DNA of 64,000 bases from assembly GCA_009761415.1 (NCBI GenBank), contig QUOL01000008.1, positions 744,001 through 808,000 on the forward strand, in the 5' to 3' direction. The notes under the pieces were generated by a model. The model was not told where the DNA came from. It saw only the letters and a program-made list of their open reading frames with translations, and made no database searches. Shown here in pieces: positions 12,681 through 24,262 of this stretch. The first letter of the stretch is position 1. Every line of letters begins with the position of its first letter. The position numbers were made by a program, and so were the translations under genes. Origin of the DNA: Sarcomyxa edulis. Its lineage: Eukaryota; Basidiomycota; Agaricomycetes; Agaricales; Mycenaceae.

Positions 12681-15600
12681 ATGCTTGCCCATAAACGAAA
12701 ACGAGCTCAGCAAAGCGACGATGAATCTGACTCTGGCGCATCTTCTTCACACGAAGTTCCTCTCTCCGACGACGAAATTGATATCTCTTCTGCGTTAACT
12801 GGCAAGAAAGCCAGAACAGAGCCCCACTACGAAGAAAATGATGACGAACTCAACGAATTCATCCAAAACTCCATCGCGAAGAGAAATGTAAAGGGAGGTA
12901 CTGAAGTTCTGAAGAAAGCCAAAGGGAAGGGAAAGACGAAGATGTCGAAAGGTGAAGTTGGTGGTGGTAGTTTCCAAAGCATGGGTGAGTGTCTCGAGAT
13001 ACACAAAACGTCTATCGGAATAATAAGACTCCTCTGTAGGTCTAAACCCATCCCTGCTACGATCGTTGACACTCCAGGGTTACCGGATACCCACTCCCAT
13101 CCAACGGCTCTCCATACCAGCTCTTCTAGCCAATCCTCCTCGAGATCTCGTAGGTATGGCTCGTACAGGTTCCGGTAAATCTCTAGCGTACATGGTTCCC
13201 CTCGTTCAAAGACTAGGAGGTCGACACGCAACAGCCTTCGGAGCTCGAGCTTTGATCTTGCTACCAACTCGAGAACTAGCCCTGCAAATATTGAAGGTGG
13301 GCAAGGAGCTCGCGCGAGGCTGGCATGCTGCTCAGGGAGATCACGCAGGTGACGGAAAAGATACTGAGGATAATAAGAAAGGCCAGAGTTTACGCTGGGG
13401 TCTCATTGTCGGTGGTGAAGGTTTAGATGAGCAGTTTGAGATGATCACAAATAACCCTGATGTGTATGTACCCCATCTCTCTTCACACACACTCTCTGCT
13501 ATATTAATCACAATTATTCGCAGTATCATCGCGACGCCAGGCCGACTTCTTCATTTGATCGTGGAAATGAACTTGGACCTAAAATCGGTGCAGTACGTCG
13601 TTTTCGACGAAGCCGATCGTCTATTCGAGATGGGTTTCGAAACGGCTCTCAACGAAATCCTCCATCGCCTTCCCTCATCTCGTCAAACCCTCCTTTTCTC
13701 CGCCACGCTCCCAAAATCTCTCGTCGAATTCGCCAAAGCAGGTCTGCAGGACCCCAAACTCGTCAGACTGGATGCTGAAAGCAAAATCAGCTCTGACCTA
13801 AAAATGGCCTTCTTCTCTGTCAAACAGGCGGAGAAAGACGCCTGTTTGCTCGCTCTCCTACGAGATGTCATCGGCGTACCATTTGGAACCTCACATCCCC
13901 CACAACCCGAAGACGACGGTTCGTCGGACAAGAAACGCAAAGGAAAGAGCAAGCGTCCAGAGCAGTTCACCGCACCTCATCAAACTCTCGTCTTCGCAGC
14001 GACCAAACACCACGTCGAATACCTCATGAACTTGCTCACCACCGCCAACTACTCCGTCTCACACATATACGGATCTCTCGACCAGACTGCTCGTAGTTTC
14101 CAAATGGACCAATTCCGTCGTGGCCTCACTAACATCCTCGTCGTCACAGATGTCGCCGCTCGTGGAATCGATATTCCAGTCCTGGAAAACGTCATCAACT
14201 ACGACTTCCCTCAGGGTGCCCGAGTGTTCGTCCATCGAGTAGGTAGAACTGCTAGGGCTGGACGACAAGGTTGGGCTTGGTCTTTCATCACCAATCTCGA
14301 ATTACCGTACCTTCTGGATTTGCAGCTATTCCTCGGCCGTCCTCTCAAATGCGACGTACCCGATGATGGTGATCAGAATTACACAGAATCCCTAGTCCTC
14401 GGAACCTTCGAGCGGGAAAGGATAGACGAAGATGTGGAATATGTCAGATCGTTGGAAGAAATCAACCACGCCCTGCCATTATTACGGGAAGTCATGAAAC
14501 GCGGACACGCGATGTACGAACGGAGTAAAGGAAAAGCCAGTCCTCCGAGTTACAAACGTGCAAAGGAGATGACGAAGGACCCGAAATGGATGCTCGCAGG
14601 ATCGGATTCGGGCGTTCATCCTGTTTTACTTCGGGGTGCGGATGGGCATGAAAGACGCTTGAAGGAGGAAGCCAGGAAGGCTTTGTTGAGGACTGTAAAC
14701 TCGTTCAGACCGAATGAGACGGTGTTTGAGATTGGGACGAAGGGAAATGCGGTGAATGCAGCGTTGATGAGTAAGAGGAGGGTGGCGCTAGGGAAGTCTG
14801 CGCAGAGAGCTGCTGCTGTTGCGTCCACTTCTGCTTCTACTGCAGTTGAAGATGAACCAGAGTCGGACGATAATGAATCCGGAGCGGAAATAGAGATGGC
14901 AGATGAAGATCAGATTGCCGTGCGTCTCTTTTCTTTGTTCAATGATCATCAAAATGCTAATACTATCTCAGGCTGTATTCAACACTTCGAGCAAGAAGAA
15001 AGGATATCGCGACTCAGAATTTTACATGTCTCATTACCAAAAGGATGCGTTGACTGAGAAAGGGTAAGCTCATTTCGTTGCTTTTCTTACTGTCTGGAAA
15101 TCTAAGGTCATCTCTCGCTAGTTATTCACTTACGGACGGCGCATCATCTTTTGCCGAACAAGCCCGAGGAGCCACCTTTGATCTCACAGGAGACGAAGGC
15201 ACCCTCGCAGACCGCCAGAAACGACAGATGAACTGGGACAAGAAAAAGAAAAAGTTCATCAAAGGAGACGGTGTCGGCGCAGACAATGTCAAACTCGTCA
15301 GGACCGAGAATGGAACACGGTTACCAGCGACGTATCGTAGTGGTCGTTTCGACGAATGGAAAGCCAAGAGCCGTGTAAGTCTTCCCAAGATTGGTGAGGC
15401 GGAGAATGAAGGAACGGGTGCACGCAGACCTCCTGGTCCTGGAGGGAAGAGGTTCAAGCATAACAAGGTGGTCGAGGCGAAACCTCTTGACAAGCTGAGT
15501 GTGGGGTACGAACGGAAAGTCAGGCAGATCAAGAAGAGAGATGAAGGGGCCGATGGGGGCGGACCGGGTTCAAGACCATCTACGCCGTCTGGGAGGGGAG

Positions 15601-15812
15601 GGTTTGTTGGAAGGGGAGGAAGGGGAGGAAGCGCTGGGAGAGGTGGAAGCAGTGGAAGAGGAGGACGGTATGGTGGTAAAACCTTTGGCCGTGTCAAAAC
15701 GGAAATCAAGACTACCGAACAAATCAGAAAAGGCAGGAAGGTGTTGGAGAACAAAAGAGCGAAGAACGCTCGACCGTCCAGAGGTGGCGGTGGCAAAAGA
15801 GGTAGACGGTAG
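12681..15812 (+). CDS. DBP10: ATP-dependent RNA helicase Dbp10 (DDX54)
   Basis: Exons 12681-12984, 13040-13463, 13524-14919, 14972-15063, 15122-15812 give 968 residues, close to yeast Dbp10. This DEAD-box helicase acts in the nucleolus on 60S ribosome assembly. Motifs in order: Q-motif region GYRIPTPIQRLSIP, motif I ARTGSGKS (Ser instead of the usual Thr), PTRELA, TPGRL, DEAD in VVFDEADRLFEMGF, SAT, VTDVAARGIDIP and HRVGRTARAGR. The C-terminal part has the Dbp10-specific region (MNWDKKKKKFIKG, KSRVSLPKIGE) and ends in an RGG-rich tail and basic patch, expected for RNA binding. The first exon is acidic and Ser-rich. The gene converges on the queuine tRNA-ribosyltransferase gene with only 70 bp between stop codons, so the 3' UTRs probably overlap. 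Confidence 0.95.
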
Positions 15813-15882
15813 AAGACTGTCACTCATATATGTCTTATTATCTCTTATTGTAATCGTATACCTACTTACATTGCATATTTCG

Positions 15883-17726
15883 TCAACGATCCTGCTTATC
15901 AGAATGTTCCCATACCGCACCACCACCGCCCACGACCTTTGCATCGTGTTTCCCTGCTAGTAGATCTACCCCTACGCTACGCAAGGCGTTTACGCACCAT
16001 TCTGGGTATCCAGCGTTTCCAAAATATTGTGCAAAGAAAGACTGGAGGTAATCTGGGAATGTACCCGCCATTATAGCGTCCCTCGCCCCTCCCATGACCC
16101 GGGCTTGGAACGTGATGTTGTGAAGCGTCAGAGCTATGAAAAATCAAGCGTGAAATCATATCCGATGATGAAATGATATAAGGAGAAGAAGATCGCGTAC
16201 CATGGGCGGCAGCAGTCTCGTGGGTCGATATGTGATGTAGCATGGCTCTTGATGTTCCGTCACGGCAAGTTGGACAAGGGCACGTTTCGTCTATAGGGCT
16301 AAAGTCTTTCGTATGCTTACTGAGTCCTAATATCTATCGTTAGCATCTTTTTGAGGAATTCATGGAGTGGGTATGCCCCTACTGAGGTTCAGTGGCCCGT
16401 CGAAAGTCAAAGCTACCCCGAATCGGGCTGTTCGAGTGGGGAATACACAATCCGCCTAGTAAGAGTTGTTAATTACCATTTCCTTCGAGGTAAGTAGGAG
16501 AGCAATCAGACTCACCATGTCGACGCCTAAAGCGACGCACACAAGAAGATCTGAACCGGTGGTTAGTTGTGACACACGATAGAGTTGCGGTATTTACCTT
16601 CTGCGAAGCCAATGCCCATGGAATATCGAGGACCTGCGATCGAAACAAAACATATAAGGATGAAACATGCGGACATGTAAATCACTGACGATCTTCAGGG
16701 AGCCTATCTGCACACTGCTTGATACTGTGGAAAAATCAATATAAGTACGACGTAGACCAGAAACGAGATAGTTCGTTACATTCTCCAGAAAACGTCTAAA
16801 GCAAAAGTCAGTGGAATATTTTGTAATGCAGAGCGGTGGACCTACCTTTCTCTTCGCCTCCGCTAAGTCCTCCGATAGCGTATCCTGCTACTTGGTCTTT
16901 GCGTTTAATCATCTCGTCGAGACATTGATCTCGCAGTCCAGTGTCGAGTCCTCCTTGAACGATGGCAAACAGATTCTGAGAATCTTTCTTTCCTGAACGA
17001 TCATGCTGTGCGATACATCGATCCAGCCATCGTACGGATCGTTCCATAGCTTCTCCGACTCGTGGCCCAACTAGTAGACTGGGAACTACAACATATCGTG
17101 AGACGGGGCTCAGTGTTAAGTCAGAATACATACCTACGTCGTCTAGTTGCATTATGATATCAGCTCCGATTGCGTGTTGAATCGAAATACTTTCCTCGGG
17201 CTGGTGAAAATAATCAGTGCACAACAATTGGATAACACAACAAATGAACTAACAGTCAACATAGTTGGTTCACCCGTAAATGGACTCTCGAACAACGCCC
17301 CTTCCTCCGTAATGGTCGTGAATTTACTCAGAGATACAAGTTGGAAACCACCGCTGTCCTGGAACATGATTAACACAATTGCATTGCCTCATGCTAGAGG
17401 TACATACTGTCAGAAGATTCCCAGTCCATCCTTGGAATTTGTGTGCGCCACCTGCTTCGTTCAATACGTCCATCCCCGGGCGTAGATTGAGATGATAGGT
17501 GTTATTTAGAATGAGAGAAACTCCGAGGGATTCGACCTGCTGGGAAGTCAAGCCTTTGATTGCAGCCTGAGTGGCGACGGGCATGAAAGTAGGAAGCATA
17601 GTTGTGCCATCTGCTTGAAAGTTAACCTTGATGAATAGGTTCTTTCTATGAAGACTGACGAGCGAGTTTCATCCTAGAGACTCGCGCACGAGTGGTATGA
17701 CATTTTGCAAGTACTTCGAATTCCAT
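15883..17726 (-). CDS. QTRT1: Queuine tRNA-ribosyltransferase catalytic subunit
   Basis: Twelve exons on the minus strand: 17726-17660, 17610-17408, 17358-17254, 17200-17134, 17085-16846, 16795-16780 (16 nt), 16724-16690, 16633-16598, 16550-16516, 16455-16383, 16326-16201, 16133-15883; introns 47-67 nt; 417 residues. The enzyme swaps guanine 34 for queuine in tRNAs with GUN anticodons. Eukaryotic TGT signatures: [83 protein letters not shown], and the zinc site C-P-C-P-T-C with a downstream HH. The catalytic Asp lies in [16 protein letters not shown] context. It needs a noncatalytic QTRT2 partner encoded elsewhere. Start chosen at ATG 17726 because exon 1 gives [15 protein letters not shown], matching the family. 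Confidence 0.93.
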
Positions 17727-18000
17727 GGAGATGGGTCTTCCTAGAGTTTGGAGGAAAGGATGTGCCAGGTTTCTAAAGCTTGGTGGTCGGTTTTCGATTT
17801 TCGATGATTTGGGAAAGACGAAAAGAGATATTGATCGTCGATCGCGATCGGCAACATTTCAGGTGGTCCAACCTCCGACTGTGAGTCAGTCACCTCCTCC
17901 TCCATCGTTAATCCCTAGAGGACCCTTCTGTTGACGGGTTTCAAGTCCTTGAAATCCTCAGTATATATCGCAACTCGCTCGAATATCAGTTTGGTAAAGC
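17727..18000. promoter_or_regulatory. Shared divergent promoter, 274 bp
   Basis: Lies between the start codons of the queuine tRNA-ribosyltransferase gene (minus) and the histidine phosphatase gene (plus). A TATA-like TATATA sits at about 17962-17967, close to the plus-strand ATG. No other element is recognised. Confidence 0.45.
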
Positions 18001-19193
18001 ATGCCAGTGATAACTGTCACATTCGTATGATTGTTCAGCTTTTGTCAATAATTTTGTGGACTTGACGCGGCCCATCGTAATTCAGATTAGACACGGCGAG
18101 TCTCTAGACAATCCAGTGAGTCTTCTTCCCTGTCAAAATATACCGATCTGACATAAGGTGACTTTAGAGAGGAATTTGGGCTGGATGGAAAGATGCCCCT
18201 CTCTCAGAACTCGGTATGCCAGATTGGCACTTCTGACCGTTCTCGGGCTTACATTCAATTGTTCCAGGACTCAAAGTATACATGATCAGCTTTTGAGATG
18301 ATCCGAATCACTGAACGATTTCAAAAGCAAGCTGCTGCTGTCGGCAAATCCCTAGCCAGTACCCATATAGATGTCATCTACGCGTCTCCCCTTCTTCGCG
18401 CTTATGCCACGGCGCAAGCTGTCCACAAGGCACAGCCTACACCACAACCCCCTCTGATCCCCAATCCGAAATTACGCGAACAACACTTCGGTGTTGCCGA
18501 GGGGAATCCCTGGGTCTTAGAGCTGCCGCCTAACACCACCGTTGAGCAAGCCTTCGCGACGTGTATATATCCTGTTCTCGAGGGACGCGACGAAAAGTTC
18601 CCAGAGGCAGAATCTCTGAACGACTTGGCTCATAGAGCGGAGGAAGCCATAGAGGAATGCGTTCTTCCACACCTCTCGGAACAGCATGCAAGTGGCAGTA
18701 ACGATTTCCACATCGCGATAGCGAGTCATGGGCTGTGTATCAGCGAACTTGTCGCAGCTCTTCTACGACTGGATCCAACGTCTCGACGTGATATATCATA
18801 CGCGGGCCTTCTCAATACGGCGTGGACTAGGGTCAACGTGTCTGTCAAGGTAATCCACCTAAAACCAGCCTTTACTATTTAGTAGAATCTTACACTACAC
18901 TATGAAGGATGGACATTCTGGGCCTATCGACATCAACAATCTTCCTCCCCTCGACGTACGCGTGACGGACGTAAATCACGCAGATCACTTGAATGGCATC
19001 GTGAGCATCTTCATTTATTAATGTCTCCTCGCATTGTGTTCCTAAATTTGTTGGCACTTAGCCCGAGGCATCCTATGATGACGTCGAGGACCCAGAACAG
19101 GCAGAAGCACGCGCTTTCTTTGGAGGAGGAGGAGCGAAAGCCGCATCCGAGACCAAGGCCAAGATCGGCTCAAGTGCCCATCATAAGTCTTAG
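18001..19193 (+). CDS. Histidine phosphatase (phosphoglycerate mutase-like)
   Basis: Seven exons: 18001-18024, 18086-18115, 18168-18213, 18268-18275 (only 8 nt), 18328-18849, 18908-19000, 19062-19193; 284 residues. The RHG motif in FIRHGESLDN and the second histidine in IASHGL mark the histidine-phosphatase (PGAM) superfamily. WAGWKDAPLSELGLKQA is the usual sequence following the first motif; it is only obtained if the 8-nt exon is included. YASPLLRAYATAQ and REQHFGVAEG are also family-typical. The C-terminus after residue 240 is low complexity (AFFGGGGAKAA). Substrate is not predictable; close fungal relatives are annotated as phosphoglycerate-mutase-like or fructose-2,6-bisphosphatase/TIGAR-like proteins. 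Confidence 0.9.
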
Positions 19194-19461
19194 GCATGTG
19201 TGGTATACTCATGTAAGAAGTACATCGCATGACATGGTAGAAAGTGTTACACCACCACTACTAGTAATAGTATCACTTGTCAAGATAAAACAAGAGCGAG
19301 AGGGTTCAAGAAAGCAAAAGAGAGATATAGATAAAAAGAGAGACAGAATAAAATATGGGTAAAAAAGAGGATCCACAAACGCACTAACGCACCAAAAAAA
19401 AGACCAAGGTATATCAAGCACAACCCACACGCCTCTTCCCATTCCCACATCACCACGCAGC

Positions 19462-22400
19462 CTAATCTTCCAAAAACATATCAGGTGGTGGCCCCGAAAT
19501 GTCGACCTGGCCCTTCTCGTTCATTTCCGCATCTCTCGCACTAACCTCGACCCCGGCATCCCTACACGCCTTCTCCTCTTCCTCCGCCAACCCCAGCAGA
19601 TCTCGTGGAATCCACACAACCCTCTGCGGCCTCGAAGTAGCAGGATGCGCGAACCCATACTCTTCCTCCGAGACCACCTTCGCTGCCATACCAGCACCAG
19701 ACGTCAGACCATCCCTCTCGCTATGAACACTCGGAGCATTCTGCGTCTTTTCCCGCTGCAGCATCTCGAATGATTTAGATTCATCGCCTTCAACGCCGCT
19801 AACATTCGACTTGCGCGGGTATAAAGCCTCGCCAGGAACAGGGGAGTTAGCGGTATAAGTCTTGTCCGCGAGCGTCAAAGGTAGAGCACGTAGGAGAGGC
19901 CCATAAGAGTTGCTGATCAACATCTGGAAGAAGAACTAAACGGAAAAGTGAAAATCGCGTCAGAATGGATAACGTGACGCCACAGTGGCATGCAAGAAAC
20001 GTACAGTGAACACGATCAGAACGATCATCAAAGCACCCTCCGGAACAGCACTGGCATTCCCATTCGCATCCTGAGCCAAGAAGAATAACGCGCACAGGCA
20101 GACTTGTTGAACGTACAACCCAACAAAGATATGCTGGATTGCTTTAGGGAAGAACAGTCCACCTGTATCGCTAGCCGGAGATTGTTGGAATTGCCACAAG
20201 AACAAGTACTTGTAAAGCATGTAGAATGCAAAGAACGAAGCACAAGCGAAGCCGTTGATGATTGGGGAGATGATCGAGTATCCGAGAGCTGAGACCGACT
20301 ATGAGTTAATCCAACACTTCGGAATCGACAGTGGTGACAAGACTCACCGATAACAACCAACAAAGTGAGTCCAGGGAATGTCGTACCCCACGCCACACTG
20401 CGTGCACCGTATTTGATATTATAAACTGACCGTGGGGTGCTTCCGAGGAGATACAGCTTCACGTAGTAGATTGCTAGTGGGACGATCTGCAGGAATCCAC
20501 CAGCGGTTCCGGAGAGGCCTTGTAGTAGTACATACCTATACGAAGTCATTAGTCATGTCTTTTCAGAAAGGGGAAAAATGGTATGCCTACGTCAAGAAGA
20601 AAGTAGAAGCGGAAGGCAGGTTGTCCGCCAAAAGACCAGGAATCCCAGTGGGGTTTTCCACTAGTTGGGGAAGAGCAGCGATGATACCGGAACTGAGAGT
20701 GACGATCAAGAAGGAATGCTAGAGGGGATGCCATGAAAATTAGGTGTAAACGGGCCGTCCACGAGGAACAGAACAATCACTCACGATAACCTGGAAGATG
20801 AAGAATCTGCTCATCAAAGACAGCTCCAAACCGGTCTTCTTCGGGATACCCTCAAAGCGAGCAAGGAGACGTAGAATGATAGGTAGAAGCATCATGAGGA
20901 CAGCCAGGAGGACGGGAGGGAGGATACCCTACAAAGTAGAAAGTTACAGACGGTCAATTACACGAAACCAAAAAGAAAGGCAATGAGCACGTACAGAAAT
21001 AATACCGATGACGACACTGGGCAATTTCCCAAGCCAAGAAAGCCAGGTGTAAGTCGTCGAGAGGACGGAGATATTCGACACAATACCGATGAAAGCCACT
21101 GGTGTCGAATATTCATTAGCGAGGATTGAGAGAAAGAAAATTTGAGAAACGCACCAGGGAATGCCCATAGAATTATCAAGCCAGCTGTCATAGCATAGCT
21201 GATCAAAATCCGGACCTGCAAGAAACGGTCAATACAATAGACGGAATAAATTGAAGATAGATGGATACGTACCTTCTGCTCGTATGGGTTCATCCCCAAA
21301 TTACCCCAAATGACATCTTCGGGGCTGACTTCTATGTATTTACCGCTGTAGAGAAGAAAACGATGAGATAAGGGAAAAGAAGAGACTATGATTACAGAGA
21401 ACACGAACCTCATACGATAGGGCTCATGATGTGTCAACACCTGCATCGCGAGATGCGCCGCAATCTGCCTGTTGAAAGTGATAAACGCGCTGTTCAGCGC
21501 CGGGTAATCGTGACTTTTCTTCTCCTTCTTCTCTTTCTTCTTCTCCTTCTTCGCCAACTTCTTCTCCGCCTTGGTCAAAGCCTTCTCATCAAGACCAGCA
21601 GAATCAGCCGCGACAGGGACAGCACCAGTCTCTACCCTCCTCCTTTCAATCTCCTCCTCCGCATCCTCACTCCCACTCCCATCATTCACAGCAAACCCAT
21701 GCTTATCTTCTTTTGGCGCACCGGGTACTTGTCTCCTCCTCACCGCACCATCACCCTCGACTTCCCTCTCCTCTAACCCAACCCCACTCCCCACCCCACC
21801 ATCCTCCTCAATCTCATTCCTCGGATCAACATCCAAAGAACCCCCATCAAACTCCCTCAAATCAGCCCTCCCAGCCTCCAACAACTCATTACACACCCGT
21901 ATCTCCTCGCGGGCCCATTCGATCGTATCTACCTTAGGCCCGTGGAAGGGGATCCAGCCTAGTCGGTGTTTGGGTCTTTTATCCGCTGGTACGAGTGTCG
22001 TATCGTTGCGTTCGAGGTCGGGTGTGGCGTCTTCTGCGGTTTTGCCTTTCTTGGCTTGGGCTTTTAGGGCTTTGGCGCGGAGCTTCGCAGCGGTGTTTAG
22101 TAGGGAGGTTTCTGCGGACTCGAGTTTGTTGCAGGCTGTCATACGTCGGTCGTATATATCTGGAAGAGATTTTAGGTTTCTAAGGGATGCATACTAGTCA
22201 GCGTCGAGTTCTGGATCTTCTGGATGTTTGCGAAGTAGAATTTGCGCTCTTGTTTTGGTGGTACAGGAGATGATATTGTCAAGCGTTTTGCCTTTAGCCC
22301 ATTGGAATCCAACCCAACGACAGAATCATCTGTTCCCTGATTTGATAGGAAGACATTGTGCGACAACCACAACGAATGCATATCAAAGTCCAGGAGTCCG

Positions 22401-23448
22401 TAATGCCATTGGGTTGGACGTCATTCGAGGACTCGGGTCATGCATATCGCCGACCCAACTCGCTTCAACTCATGGACTTGAAACCGAAGTTTCTTGGCGG
22501 AATTGAAATAAATAAAACGTGAACCGCGTACTCACCGGTTAATCCAAATACGATTAATGCCACCAGGCATGTCCTTGAAGAGATCAAGGAGGGCTTTTTG
22601 CGTGAGGTAACGAGCTGGTATACCAGTGACGAGCATGGTGTTTGCCTAGCATGGACCTGTATCAGCAGTCACGGTCGGTTGAGTAAGATAACGAGAGCAC
22701 TGACCTGAACAGATTTTGAGTGCACAGGGTCGATAAGATGCTTTTGACGCATTATCACAAAGTGACGCATCTCGAGCTTGATGTTGTAGAAAACCCAGCC
22801 TACAAAAATGGATTATCATGATAAGGAGGGCATTATGGAGACAGCTAGGTGTTTATCAAGACGCACCGGTGAAAATCCAAACACAGATGATATGGGCTGC
22901 ATATCTAGTCTGTTTATCGGCTGCAATGTTTCCAAATACAAACCGATCCAACCCGCTATTCGTGCCAACTGTGGTATTGACACTCGTTGTGGGCAATAGA
23001 ACGATCCATGAGACGACCCAGATAGGCAAGAATACTTTGACCATCATACGAAGGAACCGGACAAAAAAGTATGCATCCATGCCGTTTGCCTTAATGATTG
23101 TCTTGTAATCTGCATTGTAGACGGCTAGAGGCCAGCGAAGGAATGATGGACAGAGTGGGGCGACACGTTTACTATGAGGTGCTGTCAATGGCGTGTAAAC
23201 CGCAAGGGGGGTTGTACGAATGGACTCACGAAGGAACGGGGACATAAGTACGTGGTTCGTAAATTGCTTTAAAATAAGGACGAAGGATTGTGAACGCAGC
23301 GAGTTCAGCGCCAAAAACGATGGCATTGAACACGAGCGAAGTGACGAAAGTAGCTGTCGACGCCTTTGTAGCTGTCGTTTGATCTACTCCCGACCTAGAG
23401 GCGAATGAGCTATAGAAATTACGGCAAAAAAAGAAAGAAAACGAACAT
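19462..23448 (-). CDS. Csc1/OSCA-type (DUF221) calcium-permeable channel
   Basis: Fourteen exons on the minus strand: 23448-23447 (AT of a split start codon), 23394-23230, 23171-22867, 22799-22705, 22645-22537, 22179-21409, 21345-21273, 21215-21155, 21098-20995, 20928-20785, 20718-20591, 20535-20348, 20288-20005, 19935-19462; about 967 residues. The product matches osmosensitive Csc1/TMEM63 channels: FNAIVFGAELAAFTILRPY (TM1), LVTGIPARYL and INRIWINR in the first RNM-like part, a long acidic then Lys-rich cytoplasmic insert, PSPEDV-type sequence EVSPEDVIWGNLGMNPYEQ, and several hydrophobic helices with GILPPVLLAVLMMLLP and YYVKLYLLGSTPR. About 11 membrane segments are expected for the family. 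The intron at 22536-22180 is 357 nt, far longer than the rest. Exon 22645-22537 reads as 109 nt where 110 is needed for frame; see rejected items. Confidence 0.85.
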
Positions 23449-24262
23449 GTTGGTGTCGTGGTCGTGGTCAGGGAAAGAGAGGGAAAAAAACGAAGGACAG
23501 GAACGAGCAGGACAAGAGGTTGAAGTTAAGATTAGAATGGAACCAAATCGGGACATAGACGTCACAGTACAGCCTGTTTCCCACGGTATTTGATCGATCG
23601 AACCATCTTCTATTTTATTTATAATTATAGTTTTGCTTTTCAAAATTAGATCCATCATCATAGCAGCTAGCTTGAGCTAGAAGATACATAGGATCAAGAG
23701 GATAGTCGGCGAAAAAGAGGGACGAACACGACGAGCAAGACCAGAACATATTTTACCCTGCGTTTCACTCGTATTTGCGTTACATTCTGCGTGCCATTTG
23801 AAAACACCCGGCCCACGTGGAAAGACACGCTACATTCCGAAATCCCACTCCGCATCCAGGGCATCGCCGAAGGAAAACATGTCTCCGACTTCCTTCCACG
23901 GGTCAAGAATTCTCATAGCAGTGCTACTAGTCGATATCGATGTCCGCCACTGTCTACCTGTAGTATACAGACGTCTCGATTCAATGCCATGCAATGGAAT
24001 CGCCGATGGTCAGGTGTGCTTCCAGAGTCTAGTCCAACAATCTCGGAGTAGCCAAGGAGCCTAAGCTTGAGCTGGACGTCCGCAGTCACGGTACGGAGCC
24101 TCCCATCCGCCAACTCGCATGATCACCCACAAAGAGGCTACTCGATGACCAGCTACTGATCGGTGATCCCATCGCGCCACAACCTCCAAATGCCTTCAAA
24201 AATAACAGATATCCACATCTGTATGATAAGTACGGGTATATTCAAAACATCCACGGTCCAAA
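23449..24262. other. Intergenic region, no gene seen
   Basis: About 0.8 kb holding the promoter and leader of the Csc1-type gene and the 3' end of the SNARE gene. An AT-rich stretch lies at about 23610-23660. Short open frames on both strands overlap each other and carry no family signal. Confidence 0.5.

Noticed and set aside
15122..15823. 233-codon Pro/Leu-rich minus-strand frame
   Set aside because: Antisense shadow of the RGG- and Lys-rich tail of Dbp10.
22537..22645. Apparent one-base frameshift in an exon of the Csc1-type gene
   Set aside because: By my coordinate count the exon is 109 nt whereas 110 nt would keep LVTGIPARYL and INRIWINR in one frame. The mismatch falls at about 22620 at a line boundary, and I cannot rule out a reading slip, so I do not call a pseudogene. 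Recounting bases 22610-22630 would settle it.
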